Under the pieces are notes generated by a model. The model did no database searches and was not told where the DNA came from. It was given only the letters and a program-made list of their open reading frames with translations. A stretch of DNA of 64,000 bases from Mixta gaviniae (GTDB lineage: Bacteria; Pseudomonadota; Gammaproteobacteria; Enterobacterales; Enterobacteriaceae), in assembly GCF_002953195.1 (NCBI RefSeq), contig NZ_CP026377.1, forward strand, positions 2,480,001 to 2,544,000, read 5' to 3'. Shown in pieces: positions 11,520-19,471 of the stretch. The position numbers were made by a program, and so were the translations under genes. Every line of letters begins with the position of its first letter. Within the stretch, counting starts at the first letter, position 1.

Positions 11520-12269
11520 TTAGAAGCTGTAGCTTACGCCGGTCCAGGCGGTGAATTGGGAATCGTTGTCCACCATCGGGCTATCTTTGATCTCATCGGC
11601 CAGGCGGGTATAGCGCGCATAGATGCCGGCGTTCCAGCGGTCGGTAAGACGATAGTTGGCGCTCAGCTCGACGTAAGGGCTCCAGCTGTCGTCAGGCTGA
11701 TAGCGGCTGATGCCGGTACGATCCGCTTCATGACCGGAGACGCCGTAGTAGTAACGGTTTTGATTGGCGCTGGTCCAGGTAGCACCGATCCCCGGCGTCA
11801 GGCTGAAATCGCCGAAGTCGAAGCGGTAGAGATAGGTAAGATCCCAGACGATGCCGTCGCTTTTGCCCAGCACATCGCCCAACAGGTTAGTGCGCACGAT
11901 GCCCCAGTCGGCGATATGACGATATTCTACCCCGCCCATCACGGTCATACGGCGCTTGTCCAGGCCTTTCATATCGCCCAAATCGTTATCGTCCGGATCG
12001 TACTGCTGCGGCGAGCCGGCCAGCGTCAGTGAGAGCTGGTTCTGCGGATCTTTCCACAGGTAGTAACCGCCCTGTAGGGTGCGCAGCCAGAAATCGTCGC
12101 CCTCATAATTGATGACCGGAACCGGAAGATAGCGATCCTGGCCGCCTTTATAAGGACTTTGCGCGTAAATCACGGAAGCGCCCAGCGTCAGCGGATGCGC
12201 CTCATCAGCCTGAGCCAGATCACAAATCGGTAAAAGCAGAGCAAGAGTGCTAATTTTGAATCGGTTCAC
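11520..12269 (-). CDS. mipA: MipA/OmpV family outer-membrane scaffold protein
   Basis: Outer-membrane beta-barrel of 249 residues. A signal peptide covers residues 1-22 (cut after LAQA), followed by amphipathic strands and the terminal aromatic FSY-type ending expected for Bam-dependent insertion. In E. coli MipA links the transglycosylase MltA with PBP1B. A GC-rich stem-loop without a clear T-run (11484-11506) lies just after the stop. It is transcribed away from yeaG. Confidence 0.92.
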   Translation of the reverse strand: MNRFKISTLALLLPICDLAQADEAHPLTLGASVIYAQSPYKGGQDRYLPVPVINYEGDDFWLRTLQGGYYLWKDPQNQLSLTLAGSPQQYDPDDNDLGDMKGLDKRRMTVMGGVEYRHIADWGIVRTNLLGDVLGKSDGIVWDLTYLYRFDFGDFSLTPGIGATWTSANQNRYYYGVSGHEADRTGISRYQPDDSWSPYVELSANYRLTDRWNAGIYARYTRLADEIKDSPMVDNDSQFTAWTGVSYSF

Positions 12270-12694
12270 AATTTATTTCTTCCATAAATAGAACAATCAG
12301 AGAAGTAGTTTAACGCTATTGCGTGACAGGTTTAAATATTTATACATTTTGACGCATCCGGAACAACGCGCCACATGGCTTCGCCCGGAAAATGCGGCGC
12401 TTATTTACAAAATCGCTACAGCCCGCGCCCCGCAAGGGTGACCGTTATTACCTGAACGACTTTCCTGTTGAAATTAAATAGCATTAAAGAAATTTCCTGA
12501 AATGCCATCTACAGTTAAAAGTAAGCTAAGTGATTCGTTCGAGCAGAGTAACCATCAAATCTGTGTACCCCGATAAAAATACGTCAGGTTGGCATAAGGG
12601 TTGCTGTACTCCCAAGAGAATACCTTCCGGAAGCTGATAAACCTTTTATAACGCTTCCATTACCTGTGCTAAAAACGAAAGGACGGGCATCGCT
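12270..12694. other. mipA-yeaG divergent intergenic region
   Basis: About 425 bases without a gene. The half near mipA is AT-rich and should hold its promoter. The half near yeaG contains a sigma-54 promoter at 12590-12605. No further gene or RNA was recognised. Confidence 0.7.
12590..12605 (+). promoter_or_regulatory. Sigma-54 (RpoN) promoter of yeaGH
   Basis: TGGCATAAGGGTTGCT fits the -24/-12 consensus TGGCAYR-N4-TTGCW at every position, with exactly ten bases between the GG and GC pairs. Predicted transcription starts near 12615, leaving a leader of about 80 bases. NtrC/sigma-54 control of yeaGH is known in E. coli. Confidence 0.88.
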
Positions 12695-14629
12695 ATGAAT
12701 ATATTCGATCACTATCGTCAGCGTTATGAAGCTGCCAAGGACGAAGAGTTCACACTGCAGGAATTCCTGGCTACCTGTAAGCAGGATCGCAGTGCATACG
12801 CCAACGCGGCAGAAAGACTGTTAATGGCTATTGGTGAGCCCGTGATGGTCGACACTGCCCAGGAGCCTCGCCTTTCCCGCCTGTTCTCAAACCGTGTTAT
12901 CGCACGTTATCCGGCGTTCGAAGAGTTCTATGGGATGGAGGAAGCCATTGAGCAGATTGTTTCCTATCTGAAACATGCCGCTCAGGGCCTGGAAGAGAAA
13001 AAACAGATCCTGTATCTGTTGGGCCCGGTCGGGGGCGGTAAATCATCGCTGGCCGAACGGTTAAAATCACTGATGCAGCGCGTGCCTATCTATGTGCTGA
13101 GCGCCGACGGCGAACGCAGCCCGGTCAACGACCATCCGCTCTGCCTGTTTAACCCGCAGGAAGACGCCAATATTCTGGAGAAAGAGTATGGCGTGCCGCG
13201 CCGCTACCTCGGCACCATTATGTCGCCGTGGGCCGCCAAACGCCTGCATGATTTCGGCGGCGACATTACCCGCTTTAAGGTGGTGAAGGTGTGGCCTTCT
13301 ATCCTTGAGCAGCTGGCGATCGCCAAAACCGAGCCGGGCGATGAAAACAACCAGGATATTTCGGCGCTGGTGGGTAAAGTCGATATCCGCAAGCTGGAAA
13401 ACCATGCCCAGAACGATCCTGACGCCTACGGCTATTCCGGCGCGCTCTGCCGCGCCAACCAGGGCATCATGGAATTCGTCGAAATGTTCAAGGCGCCGAT
13501 TAAAGTGTTGCATCCGCTGCTGACCGCCACGCAGGAAGGCAACTATAACGGTACCGAAGGCATCTCCGCCCTGCCGTTTAACGGTATTATTCTTGCGCAC
13601 TCCAACGAATCGGAGTGGGTGCAGTTCCGCAACAACAAGAACAACGAGGCGTTTCTTGACCGTGTCTATATCGTTAAGGTGCCTTACTGCCTGCGCGTCT
13701 CGGAAGAGATCAAGATCTATGAGAAGCTGCTTAATCACAGCGAGCTGACCCATGCGCCCTGCGCGCCCGGCACGCTGGAGACGCTGGCGCGCTTCTCTAT
13801 CCTGTCGCGCATGAAGGAGCCGGAAAACTCCAGCATCTATTCCAAAATGCGCGTCTATGATGGCGAAAGCCTGAAAGATACCGACCCGAAAGCGAAATCG
13901 TATCAGGAGTACCGCGATTACGCCGGGGTGGACGAAGGGATGAACGGCCTCTCCACGCGCTTCGCCTTTAAGATCTTGTCGCGCGTTTTCAACTTCGACC
14001 ATACTGAGGTGGCGGCCAACCCGGTCCACCTGTTCTACGTGCTGGAGCAGCAGATTGAGCGCGAGCAGTTCCCGCAGGACCTGGCGGAGAAATATCTGGA
14101 GTTCCTCAAAGGCTACCTGATCCCTAAATACGCCGAGTTTATCGGCAAAGAGATCCAAACCGCCTATCTGGAATCCTATTCCGAGTATGGTCAGAACATT
14201 TTCGACCGTTACGTCACCTATGCCGATTTCTGGATCCAGGATCAGGAGTATCGCGATCCTGATACCGGCCAGCTGTTCGACCGCGAGGCGCTCAACGCTG
14301 AGCTGGAGAAGATCGAGAAACCGGCAGGCATCAGCAATCCGAAAGATTTCCGCAACGAGATCGTGAACTTCGTGCTGCGTGCGCGCGCGCAGAACAGCGG
14401 ACGTAACCCTAACTGGACCAGTTATGAGAAGCTGCGTACGGTTATCGAGAAGAAAATGTTCTCTAATACCGAGGAGCTGCTGCCGGTGATTTCGTTTAAC
14501 GCGAAAACCTCTACCGACGAGCAGAAGAAACATGATGATTTTGTCGATCGTATGATGGAGAAAGGCTATACCCGCAAGCAGGTGCGTCTGCTGTGCGAAT
14601 GGTATTTGCGCGTACGCAAATCGAGTTAA
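12695..14629 (+). CDS. yeaG: PrkA-family serine protein kinase YeaG
   Basis: Cytoplasmic AAA-fold kinase of 644 residues, identical in length to E. coli YeaG, used in adaptation to sustained nitrogen starvation and stationary phase. The P-loop GPVGGGKSSL lies at ~residues 109-118 in the N-terminal AAA-PrkA domain, and the C-terminal PrkA domain follows. The weak ribosome site AAAGGACGGG sits 11 bases before the ATG. It heads the yeaG-yeaH operon behind the sigma-54 promoter. The long antisense frame over it is a GC-rich shadow. Confidence 0.97.
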   Translation: MNIFDHYRQRYEAAKDEEFTLQEFLATCKQDRSAYANAAERLLMAIGEPVMVDTAQEPRLSRLFSNRVIARYPAFEEFYGMEEAIEQIVSYLKHAAQGLEEKKQILYLLGPVGGGKSSLAERLKSLMQRVPIYVLSADGERSPVNDHPLCLFNPQEDANILEKEYGVPRRYLGTIMSPWAAKRLHDFGGDITRFKVVKVWPSILEQLAIAKTEPGDENNQDISALVGKVDIRKLENHAQNDPDAYGYSGALCRANQGIMEFVEMFKAPIKVLHPLLTATQEGNYNGTEGISALPFNGIILAHSNESEWVQFRNNKNNEAFLDRVYIVKVPYCLRVSEEIKIYEKLLNHSELTHAPCAPGTLETLARFSILSRMKEPENSSIYSKMRVYDGESLKDTDPKAKSYQEYRDYAGVDEGMNGLSTRFAFKILSRVFNFDHTEVAANPVHLFYVLEQQIEREQFPQDLAEKYLEFLKGYLIPKYAEFIGKEIQTAYLESYSEYGQNIFDRYVTYADFWIQDQEYRDPDTGQLFDREALNAELEKIEKPAGISNPKDFRNEIVNFVLRARAQNSGRNPNWTSYEKLRTVIEKKMFSNTEELLPVISFNAKTSTDEQKKHDDFVDRMMEKGYTRKQVRLLCEWYLRVRKSS

Positions 14630-14646
14630 GTCCTGTAAGCACATAA

Positions 14647-16002
<1,356 letters not shown>

Positions 16003-16101
16003 TTAATCATTTAAATCAGTGGTTTAAGATGGCTTTAACCCCATTATTGTGTCGGTTTTAAGTGCGCTTATTGTTATAGATTTTTCAATAAGTCACTTTG
16101 C

Positions 16102-16112
16102 GTTTTGGGGAA
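16102..16112 (+). repeat. Candidate attL core
   Basis: GTTTTGGGGAA here is repeated in the same orientation at 35781-35791, 65 bases after the integrase stop. The positions fit prophage ends, but 11 bp is short for an att core and chance cannot be excluded. Confidence 0.3.
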
Positions 16113-16139
16113 AGACACCCGCGTTTTTCAGCTTGGGTC

Positions 16140-16153
16140 ACTGCCATGGCAGT
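16140..16153. repeat. Perfect 14-bp palindrome
   Basis: ACTGCCATGGCAGT is self-complementary over its full length, in the gene-free junction between yeaH and the first prophage terminator. It could be a regulator-binding site; nothing shows which. Confidence 0.4.
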
Positions 16154-16184
16154 ATCAATGGGTGGAGGTTCAGATCCTCGCTTG

Positions 16185-16554
16185 TTAAAAAAATACTTTG
16201 AAAAAGCAGCCACTTAAGGCTGCTTTTTTATTTCCTACGTTTTGGCGTCGTAAAATGATGGTAAGACAGTGGCAAAAACCACCGAAAAAAGCGTTAAATC
16301 CCTGGCTTACTTTCGTCCCGCGTTGCCTGGTTTCCACCGTCGCCTTTCCAGGTACGGTAACATTCTCAAGCACTTCATCTTTGCTCGCCTTACCCACATC
16401 GTTTAAAAAACGCTTTAATGAAACTTGGCTACCCCAATACGCCTTCAGATATTCTGCTGAACGAGACCAGAAGGCCCCGGTATTGATTGAAAGAATCATG
16501 TTGCCAGATTTGGAATCAGAGTAATTTAACCCAGGTACGCGCCGATTTTTTCAT
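16185..16554 (-). pseudogene. Unrecognised small gene at the prophage left edge, apparently frameshifted
   Basis: An ATG at 16554 after GGTAGGAAGGC begins MKKSARTWVK and stops after 12 codons. A one-base shift leads into a second frame that runs on as SGNMILSINTGAFWSRS and then a charged stretch rich in Lys, Glu and Thr. The end of that frame overlaps the terminator at 16201-16229, so the original C-terminus is uncertain. I do not recognise the family. It could be a remnant of a phage or accessory gene, or noncoding. Confidence 0.3.
16201..16229. terminator. Terminator at prophage left edge
   Basis: AGCAGCC/GGCTGCT with a 6-base loop is flanked by A5 on the left and T5 on the right, so it can stop transcription from either side. 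It isolates the prophage from yeaGH. Confidence 0.75.
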
Positions 16555-16567
16555 GCCTTCCTACCCT

Positions 16568-16591
16568 AGCCCGCCACCGGGCGGGCTTTTT
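16568..16591. terminator. GC-rich terminator hairpin, copy 1
   Basis: GCCCGCC/GGCGGGC with a 4-base loop is followed by five T residues on the plus strand. It closely resembles the hairpin at 16777-16801. Confidence 0.65.
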
Positions 16592-17194
16592 GGCGGCCTT
16601 TCCCTGTGCATCCGTTCCGCCAGAGCAGTTAGAGCGATGGCATTTTTCCTAAAGCAGCTCTTATCTATTTGTATTTCCCGCTAGCTTGATGCTAGTCACA
16701 TTTCCGTAAACACAAGCACACTACGCTTGGGTTAACTTTCGCAGTAAAAGCGGAAGCTCCTTCAACGACCCCCTTTAGCCCGCCTTGTGCGGGCTTTTTT
16801 GTGCGTCGCTTAGCCTAGCTTTCGCTTTCCCGCTTCCGCTCTAGATACGACACTCGGTGCAAGTTCTTTTGCTTCTCCATGATAGTTATCAATTGCCGGT
16901 ATCCGTAATGACTCAGGGATCGAAATCTCAAACAAAATCGCGAACCCATTTTTGCTTTTGGTGGATTAACTGTTCGCTCTGCTTTTACTTCTAATTTTGA
17001 GTAGTACTGCGAGTTCTTTCTTTACATCATCCTGGCGGCGTACAGATGGTACAGTCCTGTGATCACGGGACGCTTTTATTGAATTTTAATGTGGCACGTC
17101 TTCTACGGCAGCCAGCGCTGCCAGACAATCCTCACGTGTAAACAGATACGGTGATTTTGGCCTGTTACTGACACGATATGCTTTGAGCCTTCCC
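16592..17194. other. Degenerate prophage sequence without an intact gene
   Basis: Apart from the terminator at 16777, this stretch has only short interrupted frames on both strands. On the minus strand a short readable segment ends in RAEAGKRKLG near 16810, possibly the C-terminus of a deleted gene. This is where the large terminase and head genes should follow the terS stub, so I read it as the scar of a large deletion. Confidence 0.5.
16777..16801. terminator. GC-rich terminator hairpin, copy 2
   Basis: AGCCCGC/GCGGGCT with a 5-base loop is followed by six T residues on the plus strand. Its sequence is close to that of the hairpin 210 bases to the left. Confidence 0.7.
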
Positions 17195-17275
17195 TCAACA
17201 ACCCATTAACAGTGCTGGTAGAGGGTTCCCCTTCACCAAAGCCAGATGTGTCGGGCTTTTCGGCGGTCCTGGCAT
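17195..17275 (-). pseudogene. Stub of P27-family terminase small subunit
   Basis: The frame from the ATG at 17275 starts MPGPPKSPTHLALVKGNP, which fits the N-terminus of P27-type small terminases, then stops after 26 codons where the family continues for over 100. It sits downstream of an HNH gene, the usual order in HK97/phiP27-type packaging modules. No large terminase follows, so packaging cannot work from this locus. Confidence 0.65.
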
Positions 17276-17289
17276 AATCGAAAACGCCT

Positions 17290-17385
17290 ATTAATTGCTG
17301 GTTCGGGGACCCCAAAAAAAATTTTCTAACCCGCGGCGGCGTGAAAAAAAATTAGGCGGCGGTTCTTTAGGCTCAGAATTCTGAA
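17290..17385. other. Possible cos-region remnant
   Basis: Between the HNH-side genes and the terS stub lies a stretch in which GC-rich blocks (GCGGCGG, GGGGACCCC) alternate with two runs of eight A residues. A perfect 12-bp palindrome TCAGAATTCTGA lies within it. In HK97-like phages cos lies near HNH and terS, so this is a positional inference only. Confidence 0.35.
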
Positions 17386-17437
17386 CTTTTTCCTGGTTCT
17401 CCCCCCTGAAAATAATATTGATTGTCATTTAACTAAA

Positions 17438-17656
17438 TTATTGATATTTAATATCATTTACATCGATTTTTACCGAATTTTCGTTCATCTCCGCATCCAG
17501 GTTGAAGACGGCGGTGATTGCCGATCGTCTTGCTGCATCTGTATCGATGGTGGAGCTCAGTTGTTGGCTCAACAGCTCACTATCAATTACTATGCCATGC
17601 CCGATGAACTCTTTGCCTCGATAGATATGGGCGAGCCGGACTTTCTTATTCTTCAC
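17438..17656 (-). CDS. Hypothetical phage protein, 72 aa
   Basis: The GTG start at 17656 follows AGAGGAGTGAACG, a strong ribosome site. The 72-residue product begins with a short basic segment (MKNKKVRLAHIYRGKEF) and is otherwise acidic and polar, with no membrane segment. It lies between HNH and the terS stub, a spot that often holds small packaging-region genes. Family not recognised. Confidence 0.55.
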   Translation of the reverse strand: MKNKKVRLAHIYRGKEFIGHGIVIDSELLSQQLSSTIDTDAARRSAITAVFNLDAEMNENSVKIDVNDIKYQ

Positions 17657-17747
17657 CGTTCACTCCTCTCTTGCTGGGTGGACTACTTTTACCGATATGC
17701 GCGCCCTGAATCATTTACTGACTCAGCCATTCTTCCACCTGTTAGGA

Positions 17748-18083
17748 CTAACTTCGGTTTAATCGATCCCGCGCGGTTTTGGCTTTATGGCACTTGAAGC
17801 AAATCGCAACCAGATTGCTGTCTTCATCTGTACCGCCATGTGCTTTAGGTTTGATATGGTCAACAGTGAACGCTGGTACAGGTCTGCCGTTCGCCAGCCA
17901 TTGCTGACAGATGTGCCGATCACGCTTCAGGATACGCGCGCGAATAATGTCCCACGTACTGCCGTAGCCGCGCTGATGCTGTTGCCAGCCTTCATTGTGG
18001 TGATCGTTGCAGTATCCTGAGCGATCGGTTGTTGTCTTTGGGCCGTCGCCCTTACGGCATGCCCGGGGAATAGCTGATGGCAT
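17748..18083 (-). CDS. HNH endonuclease of the phage packaging module
   Basis: A 111-residue HNH nuclease. The first metal-site region is RDRHICQQ, the core is VDHIKPKAHGGTDEDSNL, and CFKCHKAK closes the fold. In HK97-like phages such nucleases adjoin terS and are needed with the terminase for cos cleavage and packaging. Its ATG overlaps the stop of the preceding gene (TGATG), so it is translationally coupled. It seems intact although terS is destroyed. Confidence 0.82.
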   Translation of the reverse strand: MPSAIPRACRKGDGPKTTTDRSGYCNDHHNEGWQQHQRGYGSTWDIIRARILKRDRHICQQWLANGRPVPAFTVDHIKPKAHGGTDEDSNLVAICFKCHKAKTARDRLNRS

Positions 18084-18337
18084 CAGGAACTCCAGCGAGT
18101 AACGGATATCAGGGCGCTGCCTCGCTTCGCCTTAACCCATATGACCAGAGGCGCACTGAATCCTATCTTGCCGGTCTCAGCGTGCGCTGGAGCATTCAGT
18201 GCTGGCTTAGATGGTGAGTCTGCCCAACATATCTCGGAGTAACCAGGCCAGCTGACGACAGACATGTAAGCATTATTGGTGCCGTTCGTTATTTGTACGT
18301 ACTTGTCGTCAGCCAGGGCTATTGATTCTGTAGCCAT
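18083..18337 (-). CDS. Hypothetical phage protein, 84 aa
   Basis: Starts at 18337 after GAGGAAATAAT. The 84-residue product has two Trp-containing segments (SVVSWPGYSEICW and LVIWVKAKRG) and reads as a small beta-rich domain without signal peptide or membrane segment. It overlaps the HNH start and closely follows the broken tail-type gene, so the three form one late transcription unit. Family not recognised. Confidence 0.55.
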   Translation of the reverse strand: MATESIALADDKYVQITNGTNNAYMSVVSWPGYSEICWADSPSKPALNAPAHAETGKIGFSAPLVIWVKAKRGSALISVTRWSS

Positions 18338-18338
18338 A

Positions 18339-19266
18339 TTATTTCCTCATATCAATCCATTGGATGTAGCGTTTGCCCCAGTTCTTGGTTGCAACTGGCA
18401 GAGTGAAGGTATCGCCGGTTATCTGACGCGTCATGGTGGTGCCGTCGCTGAAATGAATAACTAGTGAAGAGAAGCTTGTTGCCTGCACTGTTACAGAAGA
18501 AGCTGCCCTCTTACCCTGAACACCAGCGGCAGAGATAATCGGTGACGTTGCCAGTGTGCCTGCTTCAACTTGTGGATAAGCAGTATTAACCCTACCGCTG
18601 TATCAGTGATTCCAGTCGGCACAGAGTCATCCGTCACGGATGTGGGCGATGTCAATAACCCGTTATTAGCTCCGAAGTACGGGAATGCAGCTCGGAATAT
18701 AAACGTCTCATCCGACACGATTGTTGTTGAAGCAGAAACGTAGCCGCTTCCTACATAACCAACCTGCCGGTTGTTGATTCCGATGTTTTGAAATGTCTTA
18801 CCTGAGAAGCCGGCACGAAACGCCAGATTATTGCCCCCCTGTGCATGAGTATCAGAGAGTAAGTAATATTTCCTGACAGAACGACTGACGTCCGAAATTA
18901 CGTTCGGTGGAATACCGTTCCGGAACCTGACTCACGATATTCTGTAAATCCGTTATAACCAGGCAAGCTGGTCATATTCTCCAGCATGATAGAGCCAAAC
19001 AAGTTTGTTGCCGCTGGTTCTGGCTCATGTCGTCCTGCGACTACGCCATTCACATACTCAAGCGGCCATTTATTTGCAGTTGATATGAGAATTTTGCCGT
19101 CGACTCCCATATAGCTGTGGCTTGATCCTGTGTATATCAACCTGCTATCAAGCTGGCTGGCGGTCAGGTCAATTACGACATTCTGCGACGCTGCTTTCGA
19201 CCGTCCGATAGTTACAGCCTTTGGCGTCCAGATTCCACGATGCTTACCCCCAATCACTGGGGGCAT
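18339..19266 (-). pseudogene. Phage tail/receptor-type gene broken by two frameshifts
   Basis: Three successive frames join into one coherent protein of about 300 residues. The first begins MPPVIGGKHRGIWTP and runs to near 18910. The second runs from IPPNVISDVSRSV to ITDTAVG near 18600. The third ends in WGKRYIQWIDMRK at 18339. The ordered, non-repeating sequence across the shifts argues for a real gene with two one-base lesions. Composition rich in Gly, Ser and Thr suggests a beta-rich structural or carbohydrate-contacting protein; the family is not certain. Confidence 0.6.
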
Positions 19267-19412
19267 GGGGGCTAGTTAACATGTTTCGTTTCCATTAAAA
19301 CGATGCCGCGCTGCTTCACAGCAGTGCTAACCGTAGACACAAGAGGAATGAGGACAGTCATCATCAGGCGCACCCGCAAATGCCCCTTGTAATGATCACT
19401 AAATAAAGTGAG

Positions 19413-19447
19413 GTTGGCTTAGGCGGCCAGCGGACGCCTAAGCCAAC
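19413..19447 (-). terminator. Strong hairpin downstream of the tailspike gene
   Basis: GTTGGCTTAGGCG pairs perfectly with CGCCTAAGCCAAC over 13 bp, with a 9-base loop, 24 bases after the tailspike stop. The following T-run is weak (CACTTTATTT), but the stem is very stable. Confidence 0.7.
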
Positions 19448-19471
19448 TTTCTCAAGCGTTTTCTGAACCGC

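Noticed and set aside
16155..16195. tRNA-like T-arm near the prophage left edge (GGAGGTTCAGATCCTC)
   Set aside because: The loop lacks the invariant A at position 58 and no anticodon arm, D-arm or CCA-compatible acceptor could be built, so it is not a tRNA or an obvious tRNA attachment site.
17103..17315. 70-codon frame across the terS stub
   Set aside because: It runs in a different frame from the recognisable terS N-terminus, has no ribosome site, and its sequence past the stub looks random.
19272..19364. Thirty-codon frame between the tailspike terminator and the tail-type pseudogene
   Set aside because: Very short, weak ribosome site, and no recognisable pattern; not enough to call a gene.
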